Source: Leptospira abararensis
Lineage (GTDB): Bacteria; Spirochaetota; Leptospiria; Leptospirales; Leptospiraceae
Direction of reading: 5' to 3'
Length of the DNA: 64,000 nt
Assembly (NCBI RefSeq): GCF_016918735.1
Contig: NZ_JAFFPR010000054.1
Location: 62,001 to 126,000 of the forward strand
Shown here: positions 47,052-57,690 of the stretch, in pieces
Layout: every line of letters begins with the position of its first letter
How positions within the stretch are numbered: the stretch's first letter is position 1
The notes under the pieces: model-generated
Seen by the model: only the letters and a program-made list of their open reading frames with translations
What the model was told of the DNA's origin: nothing
Databases searched by the model: none
Made by a program: the position numbers and the translations under genes

Positions 47052-48284
47052 CTACAATAACATTCCTGCTGCTACGGTTTGGTTGGTCCCTTCGTCGACC
47101 AAGATGAAACTTCCTGTCCCACGAATTTTGGAATAGGGGTCGTAAGCTACAGGTTTTGCTGTTCGGATCGTAACCTTTCCAATTTCATTGAGACCTAAGT
47201 TTGCCTGTTCTATTTTTTCGTGAGTGCTTGTTTCCACTCGGTATTCCAAAGAACGAATGGATGCTTTTACGGAATTGGTTGTTTGACGCAGTAGATATTT
47301 AGATCCAGGAGTCATTACTTTCTGGTCCATCCAACATATATGAGCTTCCAAATCTTGAGAGGTTGTTGGCTCCTGACCACTGACAACGATCATATCTCCG
47401 CGGCTCACATCGATTTCATCTTCCAATCGAATGGTCACAGACATAGGGGCGAAGGCTTTTGGAACAGAACCCGCATAGGTATCAATGGCTTTGATTTTGG
47501 ATTTGAGTCCACTCGGTAAAACTGTGATGGAATCCCCTACAGTAAAGTGGCCACTGCGGATTTGTCCCGCATAACCCCTGTAATCATGGAATTCCGTTGT
47601 TTGTGGTCGAATTATATTTTGTACGGGAAATCTTGGAGCCGGAGACTCTTCTTCTGTATGTAGTTCGATGTCTTCTAAAAACCCAAGAAGTGATTTTTCT
47701 TTCCACCAAGGCATGGACGCTGATAGATCTACCACATTATCTCCGTTGAGTGCCGAGATGGGTAGGAAGTGGATAGATTTTAAATCTAAGTCTTTGGCAA
47801 ATTCCAAATATTGTTTTTTGATATTTAAAAATACTTCTTCTGAAAAATCTACCAAATCCATTTTGTTGATACATACAACGACATATGGAATTCGAAGGAG
47901 TGATACTATGTAGGAGTGGCGATAGGTTTGTTCGATTACCCCTTTTCTAGCATCAATTAAAATGATCGCCAGATCCGAGTTAGATGCCCCTGTTACCATG
48001 TTTCTTGTGTATTGGACATGGCCCGGTGCGTCGGCAATGATAAACTTTCTTTTCGGTGTTGAAAAGTATTTATAAGCAACATCGATGGTGATTCCTTGTT
48101 CTCTTTCGGCTTTTAGTCCATCAGTGAGAAGGGCTAAGTTAATTTGTCCATTCACTTGTCCGGCTTTTTCAATGGCTTCTAGTTGGTCTTGAAAAATAGA
48201 TTTACTATCGTATAACAATCGACCGATGAGAGTTGATTTCCCATCATCCACACTACCTGCAGTAATAAAACGTAAAATATCCAT
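47052..48284 (-). CDS. cysN: Sulfate adenylyltransferase subunit 1 (GTPase)
   Basis: 410 residues, EF-Tu-like GTPase. GSVDDGKST (G1, about 9-17), ITIDVAYKYF, DAPGHVQYTRN (G3), INKMD (G4). Drives ATP sulfurylase with CysD. No C-terminal APS kinase (CysC) fusion, consistent with direct APS reduction by CysH. The start overlaps the cysD stop by one base. Confidence 0.94.
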   Translation of the reverse strand: MDILRFITAGSVDDGKSTLIGRLLYDSKSIFQDQLEAIEKAGQVNGQINLALLTDGLKAEREQGITIDVAYKYFSTPKRKFIIADAPGHVQYTRNMVTGASNSDLAIILIDARKGVIEQTYRHSYIVSLLRIPYVVVCINKMDLVDFSEEVFLNIKKQYLEFAKDLDLKSIHFLPISALNGDNVVDLSASMPWWKEKSLLGFLEDIELHTEEESPAPRFPVQNIIRPQTTEFHDYRGYAGQIRSGHFTVGDSITVLPSGLKSKIKAIDTYAGSVPKAFAPMSVTIRLEDEIDVSRGDMIVVSGQEPTTSQDLEAHICWMDQKVMTPGSKYLLRQTTNSVKASIRSLEYRVETSTHEKIEQANLGLNEIGKVTIRTAKPVAYDPYSKIRGTGSFILVDEGTNQTVAAGMLL

Positions 48285-49192
48285 TAAAAATACCCACCTT
48301 TTTTTCTATCTTCCATTGCTGCTTCGGAACGTTTGTCATCCAAACGAGATCCTCTTTCTGTGGTTCTTGAAACTTGAATTTCGCGAATGATATCATCAAT
48401 AGTATTGGCTTCTGATTCCACTGCCGCAGTGCAAGTCATATCACCTACAGTTCGGAACCGAACCGTTCTTGTTTCTACTTTATCGGAATTGTCCAAACTA
48501 ATGAATTTTGATACCGGAAACACTAGGTCTTCTCGCCATACAATTTCTCTTTGGTGAGAAAAGTATAAAGAAGGAAGTTCGATGTTTTCTTTACGGATGT
48601 ATTCCCAAACATCAAGTTCGGTCCAGTTACTGATGGGAAAAACTCGCACATTTTCCCCTACATGAATTTTTCCGTTATAAATATTCCAGAGTTCAGGGCG
48701 TTGGAGTTTTGGATCCCAAGATCCAAATTCATCTCTTACCGAAAAAATTCTTTCTTTCGCACGAGCTTTTTCTTCATCCCGTCGAGCTCCCCCAATACAA
48801 GCATCAAATTTGAATTCCGCAATGGTATCGAGAAGTGTCACTGCTTGGATTCCGTTTCGACTGGGAAACTTTCCTTTTTCTTCCACGGCTTTTCCCTGGT
48901 CGATGGAATCTTGCACATAACGAACCACTAGTTTTTCACCCGTTTTTTCTGCCAAATCATCTCTAAATTTGAGCGCCTCATCAAAGTTATGCCCTGTATC
49001 AATATGGACTAAGGGAAAAGGAAATTTTCCTGGACGAAATGCTTTGAGAGCAAGATGTACGAGACATATCGAATCTTTACCGCCAGAAAAAAGTAATGCT
49101 GGTCTTTCAAATTGGGCAGCCACTTCTCGTAAGATATAAATGGCTTCTGATTCGAGTTGGTCTAAATGAGAAAGTCGATGTAAGTCGGTCAT
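48284..49192 (-). CDS. cysD: Sulfate adenylyltransferase subunit 2
   Basis: 302 residues. PP-loop SGGKDSICLVHLA and the family's GGARRDEEKARAKER. Makes APS from sulfate and ATP. ATG at 49192 (TDLHRLSHLDQLESEA) is chosen because the sequence before it, up to an open start at 49279, is a shadow over cysH. 8 bp separate it from cysH. Confidence 0.93.
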   Translation of the reverse strand: MTDLHRLSHLDQLESEAIYILREVAAQFERPALLFSGGKDSICLVHLALKAFRPGKFPFPLVHIDTGHNFDEALKFRDDLAEKTGEKLVVRYVQDSIDQGKAVEEKGKFPSRNGIQAVTLLDTIAEFKFDACIGGARRDEEKARAKERIFSVRDEFGSWDPKLQRPELWNIYNGKIHVGENVRVFPISNWTELDVWEYIRKENIELPSLYFSHQREIVWREDLVFPVSKFISLDNSDKVETRTVRFRTVGDMTCTAAVESEANTIDDIIREIQVSRTTERGSRLDDKRSEAAMEDRKKGGYF

Positions 49193-49200
49193 GTTACGTA

Positions 49201-49926
49201 TTATCCTTTTTTCGGTGTGAGTTTGCCGTCTACCCAGTGCAAACCGCACTCTTTTTTTGATTCTTGTTCCCACCACCAACGCCCTGCACGAAAGTCTTCT
49301 CCCGGTTCAATGGCACGTGTACACGGAGCACATCCGATACTAGGGAAACCTTTGTCGTGTAATAGATTGTAAGGTACATTGTGTTCGCGAATGTACTTCC
49401 AAGTGTCTTCAAAGGACCATAAAAGTAATGGTTGGTATTTGATTAAATTTCTTTGTGAATCGGTTTCGAAAATAGACATTTCCGTTCGAAAGCCCGATTG
49501 GTCTTTTCTTAAACCAGTGACCCAAACTTCTGTGTCTTTTAAAATGAGATCAAGCGGAACGAGTTTGCGAATCCGACAACATTCTTTTCTTAATTCTAAA
49601 GAATCATAAAAAGCATTGGGACCATTTTGTTCTACAAAGACCTTAATTTCTTTTTCGCTTGGATAAAAGGCTTCGATTTTTGCCCCATAACGCATATTTG
49701 TTTTTTGCCAAACATCATAGGTTTCTTGAAAGAGGCGTCCTGTATCGAGTGTAGCAATGCGGATATCGATGTTGTTTTCGAGGATAGCGTGCGTGATGGC
49801 CTGGTCTTCCAATCCGAAACTTGTCGTAAAAACGACTTTTTTTGGATAGTCCAAACTCAATTGTCGTAAACCCTGTTCGAGCGAGAGGGAGGTATAGGTT
49901 TCTGTCAAAACTTCCAAATTTCCCAT
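49201..49926 (-). CDS. cysH: Adenylylsulfate reductase, assimilatory (CysH family)
   Basis: 241 residues, PAPS/APS reductase family. The presence of a cysteine pair KECCRIRK and the CAPCTRA motif, together with the terminal KKECGLH, is the signature of the [4Fe-4S] APS-reductase type, in contrast to cluster-free PAPS reductases. Reduces APS to sulfite. Preceded by an inverted repeat at 49943-49967. Confidence 0.92.
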   Translation of the reverse strand: MGNLEVLTETYTSLSLEQGLRQLSLDYPKKVVFTTSFGLEDQAITHAILENNIDIRIATLDTGRLFQETYDVWQKTNMRYGAKIEAFYPSEKEIKVFVEQNGPNAFYDSLELRKECCRIRKLVPLDLILKDTEVWVTGLRKDQSGFRTEMSIFETDSQRNLIKYQPLLLWSFEDTWKYIREHNVPYNLLHDKGFPSIGCAPCTRAIEPGEDFRAGRWWWEQESKKECGLHWVDGKLTPKKG

Positions 49927-49942
49927 TTTTTTCCAATCCTAC

Positions 49943-49967
49943 CGTCCAATGTTTTGTATATTGGACG
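49943..49967. promoter_or_regulatory. Inverted repeat upstream of cysH, candidate operator
   Basis: Arms CGTCCAAT (49943-49950) and ATTGGACG (49960-49967), perfect, with a 9-nt spacer. It lies in the 68-bp gap between cysA and cysH, about 17-41 nt from the cysH ATG, and has no T-run, so an operator is more likely than a terminator. A TATACA in the spacer on the minus strand might be a -10 box. Confidence 0.5.
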
Positions 49968-49994
49968 ATTTGTAAACTATATTAGCGGAAAATA

Positions 49995-51059
49995 CTAGAT
50001 AGAGAAGTCTTCTACGTAAACTTTTGCTTTTTTAATCCTTAAATAGACCGTTTCCCCTGGCAAAAGGTTTAAAATCCGGTAAATTTCCTGTTCCAAAACC
50101 GACTCGATGAGAGTGCCTGTATCGATTCGTTTCAGCTCCACTCGCACATTCCTTCCCGTGGAATGGATGTATTGGATTTCGGCAGCAATGCCTTGGTCCG
50201 CTTCCCTGACAATTTCAACGTCGTAAGGGCGAACATAAGCAACAGCTACGGATTCTTTTACATCCTGGTGTTCCGAACTCTCAAGTGCAAAGTTTCCAAT
50301 TTTGGTTTTCCCTTCTTCGATCCGGCCATGGAAGAGATTTACATCTCCGAGGAAATGGAAAACAAAAGGGGACTTGGGTTTGTTGTACACTTCGTCCGGG
50401 CTTCCTACTTGTTCTAGTTGGCCTTGGTTTAAGATGACGATGCGGTCACTCACTTCGAGTGCCTCTTCTTGGTCATGGGTGACAAATACACTCGTGATAT
50501 GGATTTCATCATGGAGGCGGCGGAGCCAGTTTCTGAGTTCCTTTCTTACCTTGGCATCAAGAGCACCGAAGGGTTCATCCAGTAATAAAAATTTTGGTTC
50601 GATCGCAAGGGCTCGGGCAAGGGCCACACGTTGGCGTTGCCCACCTGACAATTCATGTGGGTAACGGTTATGGAATTTTTCGAGTTGGATGAGGGTGAGT
50701 AATTTCGAAACTTTTTCCCGAATTTCTTTTTTGGAAGGTCGGAGGACTTTGGGTCTTACTTCCAAACCAAAACCAATGTTCTCCGCAATGGTCATGTGGC
50801 GAAACAGAGCATAGTGTTGGAAAACAAACCCGACTTCCCCATTTTGAATTCTGGACTTGGATAAATTTTCACCAACGAACTCCACCTTGCCTGAAGTTGG
50901 TTCTTCTAGGCCTGCAATGATTCGTAGTAAGGTGGTTTTTCCAGATCCCGAAGGACCAAGTAAGGCCACAAGTTCTCCATCAGGGATAGTGAGGTTGACA
51001 CTTTTTAAAGCAGTGAACGACCCAAAGGTTTTATTAACGTTATTAATTTCAATCGGCAT
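49995..51059 (-). CDS. cysA: Sulfate ABC transporter ATP-binding protein
   Basis: 354 residues. Walker [10 protein letters not shown], signature [16 protein letters not shown], Walker [12 protein letters not shown], then a C-terminal regulatory domain. ATPase of the CysTWA-Sbp importer. The start overlaps the cysW end by 11 nt. Confidence 0.93.
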   Translation of the reverse strand: MPIEINNVNKTFGSFTALKSVNLTIPDGELVALLGPSGSGKTTLLRIIAGLEEPTSGKVEFVGENLSKSRIQNGEVGFVFQHYALFRHMTIAENIGFGLEVRPKVLRPSKKEIREKVSKLLTLIQLEKFHNRYPHELSGGQRQRVALARALAIEPKFLLLDEPFGALDAKVRKELRNWLRRLHDEIHITSVFVTHDQEEALEVSDRIVILNQGQLEQVGSPDEVYNKPKSPFVFHFLGDVNLFHGRIEEGKTKIGNFALESSEHQDVKESVAVAYVRPYDVEIVREADQGIAAEIQYIHSTGRNVRVELKRIDTGTLIESVLEQEIYRILNLLPGETVYLRIKKAKVYVEDFSI

Positions 51060-51864
51060 TTTTTTGACTCGCGGTTCGTTTTTCCAAAATCAATTTAAAG
51101 ATGAGTGTGAGTAGAGAGAGAAACACAAGTAAGGTGGCACAGGCAAAAGCACCTACCGAATCAAACTCATTGTATAACATTTCTATATGAAGAGGAAGTG
51201 TAGTGGTTTTTCCTCGGATATGTCCACTGAGTACGGAAACCGCGCCAAACTCTCCCATGGCCCTAGCATTACAAAGAATGATCCCGTATAACAGACCCCA
51301 TTTAATGTTCGGAAGTATGACACGTTTCAAAAGTTGGAAAAAACTGGCACCTAATAAAAGACCAGCTTCCTCTTCTTCTCTTCCTTGGCTTTGCATAAGG
51401 GGAATGAGTTCTCGTGCAACAAAGGGAAAGGTAATAAATACAGTCGCAAGGATAAGGCCTGGTGTATTAAATACAATTTTGATTCCATGTGTGGAAAGAA
51501 AGTCTCCAAAGATACCTTGCCTACCGAATAACAATAAAAAGATGAGCCCGGACACAACGGGAGAAACAGCAAAGGGTGAATCAATGATCGTAACTAAAAT
51601 ATTTTTACCAGGGAATTGGAACCTGGTGATGGTAAAAGCTGCCGTCACACCAAAAACTGTATTTAAAATGACTGAAACTACGGATACTTTTACAGTAAGT
51701 CCAATCGCATAGAGGGCATATTCTCCTGTGATGGATTCAATGTATTTAGGGATCCCTTCGGAAAAGGCTTCCGAAAAAACAGTATAGATGGGTAAAAGTA
51801 GAATGATCCCCGCAAGGATATAAGCTAAAAATACCAGGAAAATCGGCAAAATTTTAATTTTCAT
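51049..51864 (-). CDS. cysW: Sulfate ABC transporter permease
   Basis: 271 residues, about six transmembrane segments. Contains the EAA-type cytoplasmic loop ([23 protein letters not shown]) and [17 protein letters not shown]. Forms the sulfate channel with CysT. ATG overlaps the cysT stop by 4 nt. Confidence 0.92.
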   Translation of the reverse strand: MKIKILPIFLVFLAYILAGIILLLPIYTVFSEAFSEGIPKYIESITGEYALYAIGLTVKVSVVSVILNTVFGVTAAFTITRFQFPGKNILVTIIDSPFAVSPVVSGLIFLLLFGRQGIFGDFLSTHGIKIVFNTPGLILATVFITFPFVARELIPLMQSQGREEEEAGLLLGASFFQLLKRVILPNIKWGLLYGIILCNARAMGEFGAVSVLSGHIRGKTTTLPLHIEMLYNEFDSVGAFACATLLVFLSLLTLIFKLILEKRTASQKNAD

Positions 51865-52685
51865 GTTAATTTTTTAGATGCCCGGTCTTGGAGTAAATTA
51901 ATCAAAAACATAAATAGAAAAGAAGTAAGTAACATCACAAGAGCAATTGAAGTTGCTTTTTCATATTCGTATTGTTCTAGTTTGGTGACAATGAGTAGAG
52001 GCAGGATTTCTGTTTTGCCAGGGATGTTTCCTGAAATAAAAACAACAGATCCATATTCACCAATACTTCTGGCAAAGGCCATTCCCGTACCAGCTAAGAT
52101 AGAAGGCCAAAGTTCTGGAAGTAATACTTTGTAAAATGTTTGGAACGGAGTGGCTCCAAGACAACGTGCACTTTCTTCTAATTCTTTCGGTAACTCTTCG
52201 ATTACAGGTTGCACAGTTCGCACCACAAAAGGAAATCCTATAAAGACAAGTGCGATGACAATGCCAATGGGAGTGTATGCAATTTTGATTCCCCATAAAT
52301 CAAAAAAAGATCCAATGATTCCTTTTTGCGAATAGATGGTGGTCAGGGCAATTCCGGCAACTGCTGTCGGCAGAGTGAAAGGTAAATCGATTAAGGTATC
52401 GAGGAGTTTTTTAAAAGGAAAGTTATAACGGACAAGAACCCAGGCAAATAAAAATCCTATGAAGAGGTTGAGAATGGCTGAAATGATTCCCACACTGAAA
52501 CTTAAAAAAAGGGCAGAGCGAATTCTTTCATCCGAAAACACTTCTAGGATTCCTGAAACTCCAATCCCGAGAGAATGAAAGAAGAGTCCTAGAAGGGGGA
52601 TGATGACAACCGCGGACGAGTAAAAAACTGTCAGTCCTAAACTGATTCCAAAATGTAATTTTTTATACGGCCGCGTCTCTATCAT
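51861..52685 (-). CDS. cysT: Sulfate ABC transporter permease
   Basis: 274 residues with six transmembrane segments and the loop [39 protein letters not shown] marks CysT/CysU. It follows the binding-protein gene with a 3-bp gap. Confidence 0.92.
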   Translation of the reverse strand: MIETRPYKKLHFGISLGLTVFYSSAVVIIPLLGLFFHSLGIGVSGILEVFSDERIRSALFLSFSVGIISAILNLFIGFLFAWVLVRYNFPFKKLLDTLIDLPFTLPTAVAGIALTTIYSQKGIIGSFFDLWGIKIAYTPIGIVIALVFIGFPFVVRTVQPVIEELPKELEESARCLGATPFQTFYKVLLPELWPSILAGTGMAFARSIGEYGSVVFISGNIPGKTEILPLLIVTKLEQYEYEKATSIALVMLLTSFLFMFLINLLQDRASKKLT

Positions 52686-52688
52686 ATT

Positions 52689-53726
52689 TTACTTAGTTTT
52701 GTAGATGGCATCAAAGACACCTGCATCTGCAAAATGTTTTTTCTGTGCAGAATCCCAAGTTTCTCCTAAATCGGATAGGGTAAATAGTTTGATGTTAGGA
52801 AATTCTTTGGCAGAAGTTTTTGCAGTCGCAGGGTCAGTAGGTCTAAAAAAATGTTTGGAAATGATAGTTTGTCCTTCTTTTGAATACAAGAACTCTAAGT
52901 AAGCGGTCGCTTTTTCCAAATTGCCTTTTTCTATAGCAGTTTTAGTCACAACAGCAACCGGTGTTTCTGCTTTGATTGACTCTGATGGATACACAACTTC
53001 TAAAGTGTTTTTTCCTGATCTTTTTTCTTCATCTAGGGAAAGTTTTGCTTCATTTTCCCAAGTGATAAGCACATCACCAATTCCTCTTTGGACAAAAGTA
53101 GTTGTGGACCCGCGAGCCCCTGTGTCAAGAACCGATGTATTTTTGAAAAGTGCTTTGATAAACTCTGTTGCCTTTTCGTCTGACTTGTATTTGCGTTTTG
53201 CAAATCCGTATGCTGCCAAATAATTCCAACGAGCACCACCACTGGTCTTTGGATTGGGAGTGATGATAGAAACTCCTGGTTTTACTATGTCATCCCAATC
53301 TTTAATTTTTTTAGGATTGGATTTGCGAACCAAAAATACGATGGTAGAGAAGTAAGGAACACTATTATTAGGGAGTTTTTTTTGCCAGTTCTGTTCAATT
53401 AACCCTGATTTGGCGGAGATGTTATCAATGTCATAGGAAAGGGCCAGACTCACTACATCTGCATCGAGCCCATCAATCACAGCACGAGCTTGTTTTCCTG
53501 ATCCCCCATGGGATTGTTGGATGGCAAACTCAGTTCCTTTCTTTTCCTTCCAAACTTTTAGGAAGGATTTGTTAATTTCCTCATACAATTCCCTTGTTGG
53601 ATCAAAAGAGACATGGAGGAACGTGGAATCCGCGGTCAGGGAAGAAAGGGTTCCGAGACCGATAAAAATGCACAATATTGCAGAAATTATTGGTTTTTGA
53701 CTAAGAATTCGGGTAAGTTTTTTCAT
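52689..53726 (-). CDS. sbp: Sulfate-binding protein precursor
   Basis: 345 residues with an N-terminal signal peptide (about 1-32). The family stretch [31 protein letters not shown] matches sulfate-binding proteins; [19 protein letters not shown] and the central [13 protein letters not shown] also agree. Delivers sulfate to CysTWA in the periplasm. ATG at 53726 with AAAGGGC upstream. First gene of the transport operon. Confidence 0.92.
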   Translation of the reverse strand: MKKLTRILSQKPIISAILCIFIGLGTLSSLTADSTFLHVSFDPTRELYEEINKSFLKVWKEKKGTEFAIQQSHGGSGKQARAVIDGLDADVVSLALSYDIDNISAKSGLIEQNWQKKLPNNSVPYFSTIVFLVRKSNPKKIKDWDDIVKPGVSIITPNPKTSGGARWNYLAAYGFAKRKYKSDEKATEFIKALFKNTSVLDTGARGSTTTFVQRGIGDVLITWENEAKLSLDEEKRSGKNTLEVVYPSESIKAETPVAVVTKTAIEKGNLEKATAYLEFLYSKEGQTIISKHFFRPTDPATAKTSAKEFPNIKLFTLSDLGETWDSAQKKHFADAGVFDAIYKTK

Positions 53727-53737
53727 TTTTGCGCCCT

Positions 53738-53755
53738 TTTGATTAATAAATCAAA
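53738..53755. promoter_or_regulatory. Inverted repeat ahead of sbp, candidate operator
   Basis: TTTGATT (53738-53744) and AATCAAA (53749-53755) are a perfect inverted repeat with 4 nt between. It lies 12-29 nt before the sbp ATG and just downstream of the predicted -10 box, so a protein bound there would block early transcription. Confidence 0.4.
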
Positions 53756-53758
53756 CTC

Positions 53759-53786
53759 ATCCTCCAATTTAGTGAATATTTGTCAA
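53759..53786 (-). promoter_or_regulatory. Possible promoter of the sulfate transport operon
   Basis: On the minus strand TTGACA (53786-53781) matches the -35 consensus. The -10 at 53764-53759 (GAGGAT) is weak, with a 16-bp spacer, so expression may depend on an activator or on the neighbouring repeat. Confidence 0.3.
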
Positions 53787-53906
53787 TGGAAAATGTTTCC
53801 AAAAATGAACTCTCTTGGCTCTTTCCGGACATAAGCCGAAAAAGGAAGAAGATAATTCTCTCAAGGAAATCTGGGGAAGTTCGATCCTTAAGGGAGAAGG
53901 CACCAA

Positions 53907-55550
53907 ATGAACGTAAAAGTGGAAAACCAAAACTTAATTCAATTCCCACAAGTGGATTGGAAGTCCTCCAAACGGAGTGATACTGAAAATCACGCTCTTG
54001 CTGTTCGTGAAAGTTTTGGCGAAATTTTGGAACGCGAATTTCAAGTGCATTCTGAAAAACCGAAAAGCCCTTCCGAATATAAAACTCCTGGCGGGGAGAA
54101 TGGAAACACAAATTCTCAAAATGAAATTTCTAAATCGGATGATGCCACAAAACAAACATTAAATGCTTCTTCGGAAACAAAAAAAGATGAATCTATAACC
54201 AATGACAGAACTGCAGAGGATGGAAAAGACGAGACCACCGAAGAAGAAGATTTAGACCGGGAAGCTTTGGAATATAGCCTGGGGATTGTAACTTCCGCAG
54301 CGAACTTTGATCGGTCCATGGTTTCAGCAAACCAATTGAACGAAATGACTGTGAAGGAAAAAACAGTTTTATTATCCTTACAAAAATCCGCTGAAAAATC
54401 GACTGCCTATTCTCCGAAAGAGGGGAATGCCTTTATTGATGAGGCTAAAAAATTAGCGATGAGTTTTTTCCTCTCCGAACAAACAAAAAAAACACCAACA
54501 GAGTCCGGTGTAACAAAATCACAAACTCCCTTGGTCAAAGATTCGAATTTGGTTCCTTTCCCCAAAAATGAAAAAAAGTCTTTGGAAGATAAAAAGACAA
54601 GTGGGAAACCAGTTTCCTTTGGAACCAAGGTAGAAGTCAGCCATTCTGGTTCGCAAGTTTCTGATTTGGTTTTTGCAAAAGGAAAAGAAGTCAAGGTTGA
54701 AGGAAAAGATTTTCAAAACGAACACTCTGTCCGTAAAACAGAGGGAAAACCAAAGTCTTCCAAACAAACGAAAAACGGATCAGAAAACTCAGAAATTTCT
54801 TCTGACCAAGAGAAATCCAATCAAACACAAAACGCTGACAAAATGATACGATCTCTCGGAGTGAAAGATAAAGAATTCCAAAAACAAGATTCTAAACTTC
54901 CTCAAAGTTTGGAAAAACAAAAATCCACAGAATCTATGTTAGTTCCAAACATTCAAACAGGATCTCATTCTAAATCAGGAGAAGAGGGTGGTCGTCCTTC
55001 TGAGGAACGTAGTTCCAAACAAGGGTTCCAATTTTCTTCTTTAGAAAATAAGATGACATCCAGAACCGAAGAGATTCGTTCCCAAGAAAAAACACAGAAA
55101 CCGAAAGAGACCAATCTCAAACAAAACATAGATGAACTCATCAAACAAGCTCGTTTTGATATTGTTCAAAATGGAAAGTCCAGTGCAGAGATTGTAATGA
55201 ATCCAAAGGAATACGGAAGGCTTACTTTAAAAGTCACTGTGGACGGGGACAAAGTAGAAGGTCGTATTCTTGTAGAATCAGAAGAATTACAAAAATCCCT
55301 TCAAAACGAAATCCAAACTATTAAAGAAAACTTAAAAGAATCGGGCCTCGACTTACAAGCGCTCATCATTGATTTATGGGATGATGGAAGTGGACTTACT
55401 GATCGTAACGAACAAAATGAACTTTACCAAAGCATGGTGGAAGCAGCCCGGTTTCGTAATGAGAACTCTGGGTTAGGATTAGAAGAAACTACAGAAATAC
55501 TTGGCACACCTTCCTTCGAAGAATCCAAGGCATTGGAATTTTTCGCCTAA
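53907..55550 (+). CDS. fliK: Flagellar hook-length control protein
   Basis: 547 residues. A long, polar, disordered region (about 1-410, rich in Lys, Glu, Ser, Asn) is followed by the FliK C-terminal domain ([20 protein letters not shown]...[16 protein letters not shown]). It acts as the hook ruler and export switch. ATG at 53907 has AGAAGG upstream. Next are flgD and flgE in the same direction. Confidence 0.87.
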   Translation: MNVKVENQNLIQFPQVDWKSSKRSDTENHALAVRESFGEILEREFQVHSEKPKSPSEYKTPGGENGNTNSQNEISKSDDATKQTLNASSETKKDESITNDRTAEDGKDETTEEEDLDREALEYSLGIVTSAANFDRSMVSANQLNEMTVKEKTVLLSLQKSAEKSTAYSPKEGNAFIDEAKKLAMSFFLSEQTKKTPTESGVTKSQTPLVKDSNLVPFPKNEKKSLEDKKTSGKPVSFGTKVEVSHSGSQVSDLVFAKGKEVKVEGKDFQNEHSVRKTEGKPKSSKQTKNGSENSEISSDQEKSNQTQNADKMIRSLGVKDKEFQKQDSKLPQSLEKQKSTESMLVPNIQTGSHSKSGEEGGRPSEERSSKQGFQFSSLENKMTSRTEEIRSQEKTQKPKETNLKQNIDELIKQARFDIVQNGKSSAEIVMNPKEYGRLTLKVTVDGDKVEGRILVESEELQKSLQNEIQTIKENLKESGLDLQALIIDLWDDGSGLTDRNEQNELYQSMVEAARFRNENSGLGLEETTEILGTPSFEESKALEFFA

Positions 55551-55584
55551 AATACTAGTAAAAATAGAAAAAATAGAGGATCCT

Positions 55585-56169
55585 ATGCCAGACGGAATCA
55601 AAGACTTATCAACACAAAATTCAGCAAGAACCAAATACTTTGAAGGGGATAGAACCTTCAATATTCGTAAACATTTGGAGCAGTTGGATAAAGAAGAAAC
55701 CAGTGGTCTGAAGGGAATTGAGATTCGGGAAAAACAAAAAGAGTTAGGAAAGGATGATTTTTTAAAACTCCTTCTCACCCAACTTTCTCACCAGGATCCC
55801 ACAAATCCTGTGCAAGATAAAGACTTCATCGCACAAATGGCGCAGTTCTCTTCCCTCGAACAGATGAAAAACATCTCTTCTGGAATTGCTCGTATGGAAT
55901 CTAAACAAAGTTATTCGGTCGTAGGTAAAATTGTATCAGGACCAGATTTAGTCACTGGAGAAGATGTCACAGGACTTGCTGGTGCCATTCTTTTTGATAA
56001 CGAAGGAAAAACATATGTTCGTGTGAATGGAAGAATGCTCGATGTTGCCAAAATCAATTTGATTTCTGACCCATCACTTCTCAAAGCGGAACCAGAATTC
56101 CAACCTCCGTTAAACACACAGACGATTCCGAATAATACATTAAAAAAACAAGAAGCTTATCAGGATTAA
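55585..56169 (+). CDS. flgD: Flagellar hook assembly scaffolding protein
   Basis: 194 residues. The FlgD core signature [22 protein letters not shown] and [14 protein letters not shown] are clear. An open frame before it has no ribosome site, so ATG at 55585, preceded by TAGAGGATCC, is used. The C-terminal region (after about residue 120) is a short SH3-like/beta part. Caps the growing hook. Confidence 0.93.
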   Translation: MPDGIKDLSTQNSARTKYFEGDRTFNIRKHLEQLDKEETSGLKGIEIREKQKELGKDDFLKLLLTQLSHQDPTNPVQDKDFIAQMAQFSSLEQMKNISSGIARMESKQSYSVVGKIVSGPDLVTGEDVTGLAGAILFDNEGKTYVRVNGRMLDVAKINLISDPSLLKAEPEFQPPLNTQTIPNNTLKKQEAYQD

Positions 56170-56207
56170 TTCAAAAAGGTCGATAAAGAAAAAGAGGATA
56201 TAACGTT

Positions 56208-57602
56208 ATGATGAGATCACTTTACTCCGGTGTTTCCGGATTGAAAAACCACCAAGTAAGAATGGATGTTATTGGTAACAACATTTCCAACGTAAACACA
56301 CACGGTTTTAAAACCGAACGAGTTACCTTCCAAGATATGATATCACAAGAGTTACAAGGTGCATCTGAACCAAACGAAAGAATCGGGGGAACAAACCCGA
56401 AACAAGTGGGTCTTGGTTCTCTCATCGCTGCTATCGATAAAATTATGACGCAAGGTGCATTACAAACCACAGGAAAAAATACCGACGTTGCCGTTTCCGG
56501 GGAAGGATTCTTTGTTGTGAAAGACGGCGACAAACAATTTTATACTCGTGCTGGTGCTTTTAACATAGATAAAAACGGATTTTATGTAAACCCTGCCAAT
56601 GGATTAAAAGTACAAGGTTGGAACTCTCGTTTGGATGATGGTGGAAACAAATACATCAACTCTGCCGGGTCTTTGGAAGACATCGTCATTCCTCTTTATT
56701 CTAAAGAACCTGCTCGTGCCACTCAGAACGTAGACTTTCAATCCAACCTCAATTCTAGTGTTGCTGCTGTTCCATCCGATGCTACAGAAGAAGACATCCA
56801 ACGTTATATCAATGATCCAGATCCTCGCCAAAGAAGAGGCCATGTAACATCCATTAATGTTTATGACGAACTCGGTAACACTCGCCAAATGGGTGTTGAG
56901 TTTTACAAAATGAGAGAAAACGTATGGAAAATGCGTTTTAAATTGGAAGATTCAAGCCAAGTCTCTGTAGACGTAAGTGGAACCGGCGGGGAAAACACAA
57001 AAGTTTCTGGTAACCAGGAACTCGAAGTATCCTTCACTCCTGATGGAAAAATCATCTCTGTATCTGATGGAGTCGATTCCCAAACCACAGGTAAACTGAA
57101 AGCCGATATTTCCTTTCGCATTCCAGGAAATCCTACCGCACAAAAATTCAGTTTGAATTTGGGCGAAGCGGGTCTTGTCGGGGGAATCACACAATTTTCT
57201 TCTGACTTCACAACGAAAGCCGTAAAACAAGATGGATACCCAATGGGATATATGGAATCCTTCTCCATTGACAACACAGGAACTGTGACAGGTGTTTTTT
57301 CGAATGGGGTACGCCAACCACTCGCAAGGATTGCCCTCGCTAACTTTACAAACCCAGCGGGTCTCAATAAAGAAGGGGATACTATGTATAGTTACTCTTT
57401 GAACTCTGGGGATGCAAACATTGGTGAGGCAGGAAGCCAGGGCCGTGGAAAGATCAATGCGGGCCTTCTTGAGATGTCAAACGTGGACTTATCCGACCAG
57501 TTTACGGATATGATTGTGACCCAAAGGGGATTTCAAGCCAACTCCCGAACCATTGTAACGTCCGACCAAATGATCCAGGAAGTTCTCGGTCTCAAACGAT
57601 AA
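56208..57602 (+). CDS. flgE: Flagellar hook protein
   Basis: 464 residues. N-terminal [26 protein letters not shown] and the C-terminal [25 protein letters not shown] are the flagellar rod/hook coiled coils. There is no cysteine in the whole protein. At the position reported as the lysinoalanine cross-link cysteine of other spirochaetes there is Ser179 (codon 56742-56744), with Lys148 and Lys166 present. The hook lies in the periplasm in spirochaetes. A terminator follows. Confidence 0.95.
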   Translation: MMRSLYSGVSGLKNHQVRMDVIGNNISNVNTHGFKTERVTFQDMISQELQGASEPNERIGGTNPKQVGLGSLIAAIDKIMTQGALQTTGKNTDVAVSGEGFFVVKDGDKQFYTRAGAFNIDKNGFYVNPANGLKVQGWNSRLDDGGNKYINSAGSLEDIVIPLYSKEPARATQNVDFQSNLNSSVAAVPSDATEEDIQRYINDPDPRQRRGHVTSINVYDELGNTRQMGVEFYKMRENVWKMRFKLEDSSQVSVDVSGTGGENTKVSGNQELEVSFTPDGKIISVSDGVDSQTTGKLKADISFRIPGNPTAQKFSLNLGEAGLVGGITQFSSDFTTKAVKQDGYPMGYMESFSIDNTGTVTGVFSNGVRQPLARIALANFTNPAGLNKEGDTMYSYSLNSGDANIGEAGSQGRGKINAGLLEMSNVDLSDQFTDMIVTQRGFQANSRTIVTSDQMIQEVLGLKR

Positions 57603-57614
57603 GATTCAATTCCT

Positions 57615-57636
57615 AACGGGGGAAACCCCGTTTTTT
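57615..57636 (+). terminator. Terminator after flgE
   Basis: Stem AACGGGG (57615-57621) pairs with CCCCGTT (57626-57632) around a GAAA tetraloop, then T-run to 57636. It closes the fliK-flgD-flgE operon. Confidence 0.85.
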
Positions 57637-57690
57637 CCTTGAGTTCTGCAAAATTCTAAGAAAACTAGGTCAAACTAAACTTTTTAGAAT

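Noticed and set aside
53820..53850. A sigma-28-like GCCGAAAA before fliK
   Set aside because: No matching -35 element is found at the right distance upstream, so a flagellar promoter is not supported.
53780..53980. A 66-codon open frame ahead of fliK
   Set aside because: It has no ribosome site, overlaps fliK in another frame, and shows no recognised composition or family.
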